Shown piece after piece: positions 47,650-59,880 of a stretch of DNA of 64,000 bases. The DNA lies in the NCBI RefSeq assembly GCF_003597395.2, contig NC_133773.1, positions 73,753,223-73,817,222 on the forward strand, written 5' to 3'. Under the pieces are notes generated by a model. That model did no database searches. It was not told where the DNA came from and saw only the letters and a list, made by a program, of their open reading frames with translations. Within the stretch, counting starts at the first letter, position 1. Every line of letters begins with the position of its first letter. This stretch comes from Chelonoidis abingdonii (lineage: Eukaryota; Chordata; Testudines; Testudinidae). The position numbers and the translations under genes are program-made.

Positions 47650-48090
47650 TTCAGACTTCATTTGAAATATGATTGAAGCTGCAACATTATGTTCTGAAAT
47701 TTTTTTCCCAGGACACTCATGATGAACCAGTGCAGCTCTACCTCGGGAAAAGACCTTTGGACAACATGGGAGATGTAATCTGGCTGGGGAACATAGCCCA
47801 TGTCAAAACGTGGAGAATAGAGGCATGAGGGGCCTCCCATAAGGCATTATGTAGCTCAGGCAGTTGCAGAGATTAATGTTAACATTCAACAGGAATGTTG
47901 AAATGGTTCATTTTGACCAAAAACATGAAAATGAACAGTTTCAACATTTCTGAATTGCAATTATTTTGAATTTTTGTTCTGTGAAAAGCTTTGATATTTG
48001 GCGTTTTGTTCCAATTTGGGATGAAAACAAATTCAAAATACCAGAATTTTCTGTGAGACAAGATCTTATTTTTCTATTAGCTCTGATATT
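47650..48090 (-). mobile_element. Inverted-repeat element, family B copy 1
   Basis: Contains AACATGGGAGATGTAATCTGGCTGGG, the reverse complement of CCAGACTACATCTCC...TTGATG found at 56075-56100. AT-rich arms carry TTCAACATTTC and GAAATGGTTCATTTTGACC. A degraded internally palindromic element. Limits approximate. Confidence 0.5.
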
Positions 48091-49410
48091 TAATTTTAAT
48101 GGACTATAACTTTATGTATCTTGCTTTCCGTATATAGTGGAAGTCACTAACAATTTGCAAACTTCTAAATCACGATTGCACAGATTTAGATTCCCTCTTT
48201 TTCTGTATATCGCTTCATCCCAAAGGTTACATTGTGTTCAAAAGACAAATGTAAACCATATTAAAATAAGAGGAATTATGCACAATATATAGAAATGTAT
48301 AGGCTCCTATACATGGCTCGTGTTACATAACCAAAACCTGCTTCACCTTCTATATTGTAATGCATATAAAAGTTCTCTCCTCTGAATCATGCTGCACTAG
48401 CAATTGTCTGTGCTAGTGTCCATCATCAGCAGGAAAGTAAATGACTTTATTTTTTTCAATAAATACATTTTCACAATAAATTCAAAAAGGAACAATAGAG
48501 ACTATACATCAGATTCTGATTTCCTTTGCACTGGAAACAACTCCATTGACTTTAACTGAACTACTGCTGATTTACAAGGAAGATCCAAATTGGTTACACT
48601 ATTTCCTTCCACAGGTTCCCCTTGTATTCTATTTCGTCACTCACAGATGAGGCTAACTTTTCATTATTACCATTACTTGTCCATTACAAAATAGATTTGA
48701 TAATCTGATTTCCTCTTGTTTCTCATTTTCTACCTCTGCTTCTAAGGCTGCCAGTTAAGTTTCTAAACTGTTTGTTCTGCCTGCAGAAGTAAATGCTGCT
48801 ATGTGGACCTGTTTTTCTGTGATGGACTCTTAGATCTTCCATATATGCTAAACATCTTTTTTTGCCCCCTGAGCTCTGAGTGACACTGCCATCTTAAATC
48901 TCCATGAAATAGCAAGGACATTTTTACATAATGCACTTCTTAACATGGGGATTCTTAACACCCATTTTTTTCTGTGTAGCCTACTGCACTCCCTTCCATG
49001 TCAATATAGGCAACAAAAATGAGTGTTAAAATGATTCCTCAGACAATTCATTATATGTGGTGAGCTGCAAGGATTCACTGGGACAAGAAGAAATAAGGAT
49101 ACAAGACAACTAGTAAAAATAGCTGTAATCTATTTTAGACATTTACATTTGATCTGAAATGTATCAGTGTACAAGACTAGATTCCAAAAGTTGCCTGCTG
49201 ACAGCATCTGGAAGACATGACACATCTCACTGTACAAGTCTTGAAAAATTTACTAACACCTACTAGCTTGATTAATAGGACAGGTGACAGTAGGGCAGCT
49301 CCAGCCATGAGATAGCCATTACACCAGCCACCAGTAGATGATGGGTAAGGGGAAGTATGTAGGCATTTTCTACCAGGCTGCTGTCCCTTTGACATGTTAA
49401 GGATTCTGTT
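48091..49410. other. Unassigned sequence with one weak MITE
   Basis: 48510-48582 (CAGATTCTGATTTCCTTTGCACTGG ... CTCCATTGACTTTAACTG ... CTGATTTACAAGG) looks like the left half and centre of a palindromic MITE. Otherwise nothing recognised. Confidence 0.4.
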
Positions 49411-49556
49411 TTTCATAGATTCATAGACTCTAGGACTGGAAGGGACCTCGAGAGGTCATCAAGTCCAATCCCCTGCCCTCATGGCAAGACCAAATACTGC
49501 CTACCATCCCTGATAGACATTTATCTAACCTACTCTTAAATATCTCCAGAGATGTA
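49411..49556 (-). mobile_element. CR1 LINE 3'-end fragment
   Basis: TTCATAGATTCATAGACTCTAGG, then GGAAGGGACCTCGAGAGGTCATCAAGTCC, the reverse complement of a CR1 3' UTR. Continues to TCTTAAATATCTCCAGAGATG and then breaks off. Confidence 0.92.
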
Positions 49557-50374
49557 TTGGCATCTGGCTTAACAGATAGCTGACAAATGTGAAGCTTTTA
49601 CAAGAGAAAGGGCAGTCACTCTGGAGTCTGCTAGCTCTGCTTGTGGAAGGTCTCTGCCACTTTATTTGTGCCCTAGAATTTCCAAGAGTTCTGCTATTTT
49701 ACCTCTTCATTCCTCTTATTCCATTCTTAGGGAAGAGGAATGTAAAGTAATTTGAGTGCCTCCCTGTTGTCATCCCAAGTTACAACATGATTCCTGACAG
49801 CTTTAGTGCTGTCTATAGAGTTCTGAATTGCAGCAGTGGGACTGACTAATCTTAAACTTTGGTGCCATTTGGCAAAGCCGTGAGCACTGGGGCTATCTGA
49901 GTGTAGAATCAGACAATAGTGCATTAATTCATATCTGATATCTTCATAACCATCGGGGATAAAAATATTTCTTAATTAAAGTGTACATTCTGTAGAAATT
50001 TGTGGTTGAAGACCCCATGTTCACCAGGAAAAGCTTTTCATTCACCACTGGCAACTGGATGAGTGAGTTTTCCAACCTGGCATTGGGTAAGGATCCCGAT
50101 CGCTTGCTAACAATAGCTGTTAGCATCTCAGAAAACTCACTGCCTGAAACCTTGATCCTTTTTTAGAGGAATTGCAGTTATTCTACTTTCTTTTGAGGGG
50201 ATGGGAATTAAAACGTAAAATTACCATTAAATTTTAGTCAGATTTCTAAATTATACCTAAAACTCTCTCTATATATCTACAATAGTTTTATGTAACAATG
50301 CCCATCACTGTACTATTAGAACATCTCCAAAGAGATATCACAATAGGCCAGTGTTCTGATTTTCTTCTCTATTT
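49557..50374. other. Unassigned sequence
   Basis: No gene or repeat recognised. Confidence 0.4.
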
Positions 50375-50382
50375 CACCATGG

Positions 50383-50517
50383 TCAATATGCATTGGTGCT
50401 GAAACTAGGGGCACTAGGGGTGCTGTAGATCCCCTGGCTTGAAATGGATTCTATTATATACAGGGCTTACAGTGTTTCTCAGCAGCCCCACTATAAAAAT
50501 TGTTCCAGCATCCCTGG
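50383..50517 (+). mobile_element. MITE related to 46469-46583, opposite orientation
   Basis: GGTGCTGAAACTAGGGGCAC, CCCCTGGCTTGAAATGG, ATATACAGGGCTTACAG and CCCCACTATAAAAATTGTTCCAGC correspond, in reverse, to the 46469-46583 element. A perfect 8-bp direct repeat CACCATGG is found at 50375-50382 and 50518-50525. The left unit beyond CATTGGTGCTG is less regular, so the target duplication is probable but not certain. Confidence 0.75.
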
Positions 50518-50525
50518 CACCATGG

Positions 50526-51211
50526 GTCTTTGGTTGTTAGTTTCTCCTTCTTCCTCACTATTCTGTCTTTACCTGTGTGTGTTCTCCTTCCCCTCTTCAT
50601 CTTGGTTGGTTTTAGTTGTAGCTGTTGGAAAGCTAACAAGCAAAAAATCATGAAAGTCTGTGCCACATATATCACTGGCATCACTGCAATATTCACCATC
50701 CTGTGTCTCCCAGTGGCACTACCATAGAAGGGTCAGAGGACCACAGTGATGCTAGCTTGAGTTTCATGCTGTATGTGTGTGGGAAGAGGACATGTGTATG
50801 ACCATTGTGATACCAGCTCCCAGTGCTACCATCACAGTTGCTGCATCTGGTCATGTGTAGTTACTAAAACATCGGCACCGACTCCTGTGAAAATGGTCAA
50901 ATCCTATTGGTCTATACATATGATTAATCTGATTTTCTGGTTAACATGTTATCAATGAAGAAAACCCAGATACTTTACAATTTACTCTTAACTAAAAAGA
51001 GTTAGGAAAAAATGTTGGAGATTGCTTAATATTTGTTTTATTTTGTTAAATCTAAGAGTTCATAAGTTTCTAAGGGAAAGATGCTACAATGAATGCTTTC
51101 TGAATGATCCAGAATATCTGAAATAAAACTGTTAGCTTGAGATCTATGTAGAGACCACAGCGTGGAAGTGCAGAAGCCTTTCCTTCCTCTCTGTGGGGCT
51201 ATTTATGCAAA
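50526..51211. other. Unassigned sequence
   Basis: The hydrophobic 75-aa frame at 50500-50727 starts inside the preceding MITE. It has no supporting features and is not called a gene. Confidence 0.4.
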
Positions 51212-51925
51212 TGTAACCCTTCTGAGTTGGCAGCAACAAGGGCTGGGTTCTGAGTTGGCAACAACTGAGCAACTGAGTCTGAGTTGGCAGCAACAAGGGC
51301 TGGGTTCAGTATCTAGGGGTTCTGTTTCAATAACGCAATGCAAAATGAGCTCGAGCCCCCACCCCCTGACCTGGGACAATTACATACCATCCCCCAGGCA
51401 CCTCTAAGAGGCAATACTTCCCCTCTCGTAAGCACGGAGTCTCAGTGTAGCAAAATCCTTTTAATAAAGGAGAGAAACAATGCAGCATTATGTCAGGGAA
51501 ATGCCACAAACAGGGTTCATAACACAAACCATGAGCACAAGACCCACTCCCAAGTATGTTTGGCAATGTCCTTTCCCCCTCAGGGTCTTAAGTCCAACAA
51601 CCCAAAAGATCACCCCCAAAGTCCCAAAAGGCTAACACCCCAAAAGTCTCTGTCCCTGGTCAGTGCAGCCCCAGACTTCAAAAGTTTATCTGCAGGGTTG
51701 TATACCCCCATCCTGGGTGGAAATGGGTGGGGGCAGGATGCGCAGGGTGTTAAGGGGGACATTACATGGTCTGAGGCTGACTGCCCCACCTTGCCGTGGG
51801 GTTCTGCTGCAGCCTTCACCACAAGCCACTCCACCAGTCATCCCACGATCCGCTTCAGCTGTCCCACAAACTGCTCAGCTCTGCCCCGCTTCACTCCACT
51901 CGCCTTCCTGTGGACCCCTTATGAC
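51212..51925 (-). mobile_element. LTR, family A copy 2 (minus strand)
   Basis: The left border TGTAACCCTTCTGAG is the reverse-complement match of the 3' end of the LTR at 12700-13392, including a 30-base exact match at 51398-51427. On the minus strand ATTAAA lies in CCTTTATTAAAAGG (revcomp of 51450-51468). A near-triplicate repeat occupies 51221-51305. The right end is lost; the match fades around GCCTTCCTGTGGACCCC (51905-51922). The 207-aa plus-strand frame at 51338-51961 and the reverse-strand frame at 51610-51834 run through this LTR and are chance. Confidence 0.75.
51221..51305. repeat. Three tandem units of 28, 29 and 28 bp
   Basis: The first (51221-51248) and third (51278-51305) units are identical and begin TCTGAGTTGGCAGCAAC. 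The middle unit (51249-51277) diverges after TCTGAGTTGGCA. The other family A copy has no such repeat here. Confidence 0.9.
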
Positions 51926-51929
51926 TCTT

Positions 51930-52996
51930 GTCCTCCAAGTTTGAAGATAGGATGTGACTGATAGTGCTACCATTGAATAAGGTTGAGGGGTTACAGCAGA
52001 AAAACTCAAAGCATTCTTTCTTAATTCTTCCATGTTTCCATCTAAGTAGTAAGGAATAGTCAGAACTGTGATCCTGTTGCCATTATTATTTATGTATTTA
52101 CCATTTTATTTATTTATTTATTAAATCTTTTTGATGCAAAAACAGAGTTTCATGAACGTCCATATAATATGAAATATTAGGAGGCAGCCCAACACAATCA
52201 CAACACAATGTGTTTGTACTGGAGATGGGCCTGGGCCTAAAACAAAATCCTTCATCCAGACATCCTCTAATTTTGGCCAGGGCTAGATCTGAACTTTGAT
52301 TGGCCCATATGTATGCAAGGGCCAACAAAGGCTCTGAATCCAAACCTCTCTGAAATGTGAAGCCATTTGGTTCCAGATTTAAATTTTGTGGTTCAGGTCC
52401 AACTTTACATTTTTACACAGCATCTTTCAAAGAAAATGAAAAGTATGTTGTTGTTGTTTTTCGTTCGTTTGGTATTTTTTTAAAGCTGTTTAATTTTCTG
52501 AAAGATAAAATGAAGTTTCTCTACAGGGAATGAAGAATTTTACAGCATTTTATTCCTCTCTTTGTTTGTGAAGGCTTCCCAAAGAGAATCAAGTTAAAAA
52601 TAAAGTTATAATTTCCTGCAAAAATCACAGTGAATAGGACAGATATTTTGTTTATATCTTTTGAACCAGTAGGAGCCATGAACAAAAAAAAAAAAAAAAA
52701 AAGCACTGCTTTGTGTTAGCCTGTGTTACTTGTCGTAAGGAATAAAAAGTCTTTACAGAATGTTTTATTAGCTCTGACAGCATAGGAGGCTTCAATTTTA
52801 AACTGTAACAAGTAGCATATATAGTAATTTGTATGTGCCAGTGAACTGAGCACTGCAAATGAATTTAAAATGTGATTTCAGAAATATTTGGGGTAAGTTT
52901 AACAGTGGTTAAACTCTTATATGAGCATACAATAGATGGTTGGTTATTCATTTGGTTAAACTTTTTAAAAAGATGTCTTAATAATCAAAACTTTAT
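51930..52996. other. Unassigned AT-rich sequence
   Basis: Poly-T/TTTA patches (52087-52131), A-run at 52684-52702. No gene. Confidence 0.4.
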
Positions 52997-53134
52997 GGGG
53001 GACATTTTCAAACAAATTAGGTGCACAACTGAATGCCTAATTTCCACCCAGTTAACAATTACCTACCTGTAGTAATAACTAGACGTAGGGGCGGTTAATT
53101 TTGAGTGATTGCACATCTAATTTGAAAATTTGGC
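52997..53134. mobile_element. Palindromic MITE, about 137 bp
   Basis: GACATTTTCAAACAAATTAGGTGCAC is mirrored by GATTGCACATCTAATTTGAAAATTTGGC at the other end, with an 8-base-class spacer containing TAACTAGACGTAGGGG. Confidence 0.7.
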
Positions 53135-53374
53135 ACTCGGATTTGAAGTTCATTATGCACAATTAAAGAAGGAATTAATTTGACTTCCGTGACAATGTTG
53201 GTTGTGTGAATTTGGCAGGGTCAGGCACTGAATAGTTTTAAATATCTGTTTCTAACATCTCTGTTGTTCGCCACTGCCAGAACTCCTGGACAGGAAAGGT
53301 GGTCCACATACAAGAGCCTGCACTCCTTGGAGTGCTGGCATTTCAAATGAAACATACTATTTAAGTATCACTTA

Positions 53375-53486
53375 GGCCCTGATTCAGCAAAACGCTTAAA
53401 TGCTTGCTTAACTTCAAGTATAGACTTCAATAAGACTACTCTCCTGCTTAAAATTATGTGCTTAAATGCCTTTGCTGAATTTGTCA
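53375..53486. mobile_element. Palindromic MITE, about 112 bp
   Basis: GGCCCTGATTCAGCAAAACGCTTAAATGC on the left pairs with GCTTAAATGCCTTTGCTGAATTTGTC on the right. Centre CTTCAATAAGACTACTC. This is the 'GATTCAGCAAAGCACTTAA' palindrome common in reptiles and birds. Confidence 0.8.
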
Positions 53487-55689
53487 CTCTGTTAAGTGAT
53501 AAAGGGACATGTTACTTATCTGTGGAAGCTTGGACCTGCAAGGTACTAAACCTTTGGCCATTAATAATAGTTAAGAGAGTTTAGCACTTCAGAAGGTGTC
53601 AAATACCTTACAAGATTGATTCCTCTATGAGATCCCAGTTACTAACTGGGAGAGAGGAGAATATTGCCAAATTAATGCTTGATTCAAAGGATTATGTGAA
53701 GATATTTGACTTATTTTTAAATTAATTTTGTTTGTTACTGTTGATTTATAATAACCTATTAGAAACTTGAATATATCTATTTCTTACTGAAATGTGATTT
53801 GTTCCAAGATGTGCACTGATTTGATACTGAAGGCATAGTCAGAAGTGTTTTCCTGTTGCCATTGAATTTATTAATTAATTAACCTATAGAAATATTTTTG
53901 ACACACAAAGAGTTTTATGGATTTTATAAATAGATTTAAACAAAAAAAAGAAGGTAGGTAATTTTTTTTGTCAACCATCCTTTTTGTTGTCCTTCTAAAG
54001 TATAAATTCAGCTGTATGCTCTAACTAAAAACCTGAAAACCTAGTTATCATGTAAATGAATCCTTCTTCTAACTGACCTAACTAAAATACGTAATAGCAC
54101 AACTCCTGTACACACGTGACTTCTGGTTTTGCAAAATAAAAGCTACGTTGCCAATTTTAAGAAGATGGTACATTTTTTGGTTTTATCCTGGAATATAAGT
54201 GATAGTGGACAAAAATTCCTGCGATATGTATTTTGGTGGGTTTCTTTACAGAATATTGAGCTATTTTCCCTTTTGTCTTGTTTCCTTGTAAGGGAAATTA
54301 CATTAAACCTTTTGTTACTATTCTGCTTTATCAACACAGGGCCAGTACAGCTGATGTCTTAGGCATCAGTGTCAAACCCTGTTGTAGCAATTCACAGTTT
54401 CCAGATTTATTTCTCTGATGGAAATTTTCAAGGCTGTAGGTCAAAATGGGCTTCTCTGCTGTCAGCTCAATCAGTGCCATCATTGCTGCGGTGGAAATCA
54501 ATCACCAGTTCAAATTACTGTCCAACATAGGCAGTCACTCACTAACCTGAATTCACCCATACTCAGCACTGTTCAAACTGGAGTTACTAATGGGCTGATC
54601 TCATCAAAAAAAAAATTGCAGTATATCCCTTATCTCACTTGATATTCTTACATGTGATTGTAACAAGCTTTGAGCTGTAACAGAGGAAGAATCTCTCTTG
54701 TTCACCTAACCAAAGGTATTTTTACATTGCGATACTGACGTTATTGTATATTTACCATTTTTTACAGAAATGTAGTGACAAATCATAAACACTATTCACT
54801 TTATTTTTTTATTCTGAAAAACTTAGGAATGCCCAAACCTTTAAAAGGATAATTTGTTTACTTTTTTCAAAAAAAAAATGAGGAATATACTTAGAGTTTT
54901 GCAAGGTTCTGTGTACTAGGTTTAGAAATGAATTAACACTTACATGTGTGCTTGAAAGTTGAGGGTTTTTTTTTACAAACACACCCCTCTAAGTGGATAC
55001 CTTCCCACCTCACCACCAAGATCTCCCTATCAGAGGTATGACAAATTTATAATGACAAAATCAAACTACACAAATTATGATTCATCATGTTTCGTTATGG
55101 ACTTGAACGTAAGACACTTCTGCAGAATTTTTTTCCAAGGTACATAAATACTTTAAAAAAAAAAAAAGCATGGCTCTATTCATGAGAAATTTGTGCATTT
55201 TTCCATCAGAACTAAGCCTGAGACAAAAATTTCTTGAGTGAATATGTCTGTCACATAGAAATTAGGAAAATTCAGTTTTTCCTCAAAGTGGCCATTACAT
55301 ATTCACATTATTCAGATGTATCCCCAATTCTGCCTAGCACCAATGAGCTTTGACAGCCTGCTAGAAAAGTAATGTGGGTTGAGGCCTTGTGGCACTGAGT
55401 ACTTGTAGTTGAGGTTATAAGAGGCCAAGTAACTGCATCTGTTTTGTTTTTTTTACTGTAGGTTGTTAGCTACAAATGTATCAGCTTTACCTCCAGAGAG
55501 GTTTCTCTTTGTTTTAACCCCAAATAATCTGTGAATTTGTATTTTAGACTTTATACATAGATAATGGTAGATGCCAGGGAAATTAATTGTGCCTCCTTGT
55601 ACTGAGTTTCCCTTGGATCTGGGGTCACATCTACAGTGGCATCAGTTCTACTGTCCTTTGTTCTCAAGCATAATGACAGAAGTAGATCT
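53487..55689. other. Unassigned AT-rich sequence
   Basis: No recognised element or gene; homopolymer A/T runs scattered. Confidence 0.4.
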
Positions 55690-56410
55690 TAAAAATGGTG
55701 AATTTGGTGCCTCCCAAGGGAAAGAATAAGTAGAACTTGGTGCAGTTCAGAACTTTCATCCAATGTGAAATTCTGATTTTGAAAATTTTAATTTTGTCCC
55801 AAATCAGGAAAAAGAGTTGAATTATCAAAAACTTTTCCATAATGAAATATTCCAAAACATTTCTAATTAGAAATGTTGAAATATTTTTGAATTAAATGAA
55901 GCATTTTGACATTCCAAAATTGAAATGTTTCATTTTGGTTTGCTGAATGACCCAAACACTGTTTTGAGTCACCTCAACATTAAATTGTCCCCAAGAGAAA
56001 AGAGATGTTGCCGTATGGAAATTATGGATCCTAATGCCCCTGTTTTCCCCTAATAGCTAGGCTTCTTGGCCAGACTACATCTCCTTTGATGCACCACACA
56101 ACTTGATCAGAGAGGACTACATGTTGTATTATAGGACATGTATCCCTCCAGTGACCAGAACCCATAGGAGACAACTCTCATGAAACAGCGTGTTGATGTT
56201 TTGTTGAATTGTTTTCAAACAAAACATATTGAATCAGTTCAATAAAACAAAATATTCCAATTTGGATTGAACTGACCCAAACCAAAATATTTTGTTTTGA
56301 TTTTCACATAAGAATTTTTTATTTTTTTTTCTGGCAAAATTGAAATTTTCCTCTGGAAACTTGATTTTCTATTGGAAAATCATTCTAATGATTCCTGATC
56401 AGCTCTAAGA
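55690..56410 (+). mobile_element. Inverted-repeat element, family B copy 2
   Basis: Arms rich in AAATATTCC, GAAATG, TTTTGACATT and CATTTTGG occur on both sides of a centre with CCAGACTACATCTCCTTTGATGCACCAC (56073-56100) and CTCTCATGAAACAGCG (56178-56193). The centre is shared in opposite orientation with 47650-48090. Left arm TTCATCCAATGTGAAATTCTGATTTTG. No coding region. Limits approximate. Confidence 0.55.
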
Positions 56411-59400
56411 ATAAGAAACATTACCATGGATTTGAAAGCACTTGGATGGGTCTATCATCTCTTCTCCATATTATTCAGTTCTGAAAGCACTTCTAGCTGT
56501 TCCACTGATACTGGTCATTCTGATTCTTAGACTTACTCCTTTATGCCCAGTATGGGTCCTTGGGTGCTGATGCACCTCTCTCTTCTACGGTGTCCTTATT
56601 ATATTGGAGGGATCCAGTAGAGGTCCCTGGGACCCAGAAGATATAACCAATTTCCTGTTCTGGAGTCTTGGTTGTGGGGGTTGTTTGATTTAGTCTCAGT
56701 ATTATCTGGGACAAATCTGGAGGCTCACCTTGACAACAGCTATGGCGGGAATAGATGTTTCTGCAGGATCATGTTCCTTCTGAGGCTCCACAAGGAGATA
56801 GACCATCCTTAGTATGGCAGTGAGGGAACTTCCTGCTGCGTTTAAGTCCTTTTACATTTAGAGAGAGAGTGACCTTATTTAATACCCCAGCATGCTCCCT
56901 ATTTGCCTTAAGTAAGGGTAGGTAGTTCTTATTCCTCAGTATGCTCAACTTAAGAAAGCAGGGATTCCCATAAACCAATCCAGATCTAACCGTGGCTATC
57001 AAAGCTAAATGTGTTGGCGCAAACCATATCTTGCCTGTTCCTCAGTTGCAGTCTTTGCAAAAAAAAAAAATCCACTAAAAATCTGAATTAGAGTGAATAG
57101 AAGCACTTCAGGAGCAGTGAACTTGCTAGCCATCAAAGTGCAAATAATACAGTGGTTGCCTTAAGAACTCCTATGTTCATGTGAAATATTTTTTGGGAAG
57201 AAACGTTTCCTTAATAAACCATTTCAATCTGTAATTTTGCGTAAAAGGAAATTACCAAATCTTTCGTGTAGCCCTTTGGAGAACATACAGTGATTAATAC
57301 ATACTGATTTCCAAGAAGTCCTCCTTGTGGAAGAGAGTCATTGCAACACAGGTGTCCTTCTAATCACCTAACAAACAGCAGCATGACTGGAGACTTTTGA
57401 ACAAGAACTGCTGTGAATTCTTTTCTTCCATCAGCATTCTGTGCAGACAACGTCTGTACTAACATGATCATCCCTAGCTATAAATAGTTTAATGCTGACT
57501 AATAGACTCTCACACCTAATCAGCCTAAAACAGTATGTTATGTAAACTGACCAGGTAACCAACCAATCTATTAAACTTGAAAAGACAAGCTGTTTTGCTA
57601 GATTTTATTAGCATAGTTACAAAGGGAAAAAAATAATGTGATTCTGCCTATTATTTCTTACTATAGGAGTAATTAAATTTATGTTGTGTTTATTTGGAGT
57701 TCATTCTCTCAAATCTTCCTTCCCTATTTCTTTTTTTTTTTTTTTTTTTTTTACGTGGGGGGTGTTCATATCTAAACAGTTCGTTTAAAAAAATCTGAGT
57801 CTTTACCTAAAAATAGCCTTCCATAGCAGACTGGTAGGAACTAAGCCTTTGGCTATCCTGTTGCTGCTGCTGCTGTTGTTGTTACACTTTGTTATAAGTA
57901 AATTGTGATATAGAACTATAACGCTATCTGGCGTTGTAGAGGGATCTGTAGTGCCAGGTCCTCAACAGTGTAGATGATGGACATAATTGCATGCTCTGCC
58001 CCATGATCTCTACTCTGAGGACCTTGCAATATAAATGAACTAAAGAGAGAACTTTAGGAGAGAGAAAAAAAACACAGACAGGGATAAACAGAGATGAGCA
58101 GTAAAATTTAAAATACAAATAACACCTTTCCCTTGCTCACCCATGAGTCACTAACAGGCTAGGGCTAAAACTAGAAGTGTGGAAAGACATATTCCATTAC
58201 TACAAGCACTCTGGTAATATACAAGGGTTCCTCCTTACTAAAAAGTATTATGTAGGATTAAAATGACAGTCAGACAGAAATGGTGAGTTCTCTTAGGACC
58301 ACAAAGCGAAGGGATATGACAAACTTATGAAAAAAAAAATCGGAAACCATGGCTCCTGAGAGAAAGTAGTGTGGGCAACAGAAAAATAAAAGCAAACTTT
58401 TAATTTTTGTTTTAGAGATTGCCAGATGCGTTAGGAATAGAGCATAAAGCATGACAGAGCCAGCCTTTAAAGAGTTACTTTTGCCCCATAAATCCAATCA
58501 AATATAGGAATCTTCTTCATGATGACATAAAAAATAAGGCTGCTGTATAACAGATTCTGATATAAGAAGGCATTTTCTCTGCATCTGGTTCATTTGTAAA
58601 CAGTGATACAATCACTTTTCTAAAGGCTTTTAATCTCTCTCCTTCCCATGTGCTCAGCATAATTCTTTCATCTGTTTGTGTATTATATTTTGCTTTAATG
58701 ACTAAATACAATCTGTTAACTGTTAGGGCTGTGGCCATAACTCTAAGCATATACAGTTATCATATGTCATTATTATTATATAGCAACATGAGTATGCATA
58801 TAATATAAATCAGGTGTATTTCCTGTTTTGTTTCATCCCTGCTTTATCACTTGCTCCCCTGTTAAGGGAAACTTGTATAAGACAGACCATTTGGTGAATA
58901 TATTTGGAAATACCTCTTTCAAATCATGATTTTAAATGCCACAAAATGGCCAAAATAACCACTCCCACATATGCTGTGTTTGTGTGAAAGTATTTTTATA
59001 TACAGATGGTCTGAATGCTTAATTACTTAAGGCCAGATTCAGCCAAAAATATAGCTAGTTTCTATGCTGCGAAGCCAACACAAGCTGGGGAAGCTTGCCT
59101 GAATCACACAAACAATTATTGCAAAAGAAAGAGTAAAACATTGTCATTTGAAATGAAAATACAATAAACTTCCCAACATGGCTCTATATCTTCCAGAATT
59201 TTTGAACGCCATTTTAATCTGTATTTTTTGCTTTGTAACATATCAGTCACTTGCCTTCCACAGGCACACTGAGGTATTGTATATGGAATGATAACACGTA
59301 GTTAAGGGGCACTGTTTACTGTTACTGCATTTCTGTAAGTGAAGTCATATAGCATAACTCAAATTACATTCTCTTATTCATGAAATGTCACACATGAGCT

Positions 59401-59430
59401 TTCTGGTTATGCATTTCTTGCAAATAAAAG
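56411..59430. other. Unassigned sequence, no gene seen
   Basis: Poly-T run at 57730-57753, GCT/GTT trinucleotide patch at 57861-57883. The 77-aa reverse-strand frame at 56769-57002 has no motif. Confidence 0.4.
57861..57883. repeat. (CTG)n/(TTG)n microsatellite
   Basis: TTGCTGCTGCTGCTGTTGTTG, short. Confidence 0.85.
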
Positions 59431-59510
59431 GGGCCAGTTTCTAAGCTGATGTAAATTGTTTTAGCTCACAGTGGCACCACACCTATTTACACTAGCTGAA
59501 AATCTGGCTC
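59431..59510. mobile_element. Palindromic MITE, about 80 bp
   Basis: GGGCCAGTTTCTAAGCTGATGTAAATTG on the left against TATTTACACTAGCTGAAAATCTGGCTC on the right. Confidence 0.75.
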
Positions 59511-59789
59511 AGTGGTCCTAAACCTGAGAGGTGCTGAGAATCACTATAACTATCTAGCTTTGGCATACTGAATACTCCCAGCACTAGCTACCAGTGGAAT
59601 CACTGGGAATTTTTTCAGGGCCATGATGGTGAATATGCAAAATAGATAATTACAGAAGATCTCAGAACAGAATTTGGCCCTTATTTATTGAGTCTCTCAA
59701 TACCCTAGAGAGACTGCTAAGAATTAGTAGCCCCGTAGGGGTAACTGTACCACCGAGACATTAGCTGATTTCCTCAGGGTCACAAGGTG

Positions 59790-59880
59790 AAGTTAACTGA
59801 CTTACCCAAGTTGATACAGTGAGTCAATGGCAGAACTGGAAACGTAACCCAAGAGTACAACTTTCAGTCTACTTATAGAT
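59790..59880 (-). mobile_element. MIR-like SINE fragment, minus strand
   Basis: TGACTTACCCAAGTTGATACAGTGAGTCAATGGCAGAACTGGAAACG is the complement of the MIR internal block (TCTGCCACTGACT...CTGGGTAAGTCA). Confidence 0.6.

Noticed and set aside
50500..50727. 75-aa hydrophobic frame that looks like a membrane protein
   Set aside because: Begins inside a MITE, T-rich sequence explains the hydrophobicity, and no homology is recognised.
51338..51961. 207-aa open frame, longest in the window
   Set aside because: Lies across the family A LTR (51212-51925), low-complexity Ser/Pro-rich, no motif, and the matching LTR copy at 12700-13392 does not share the frame.
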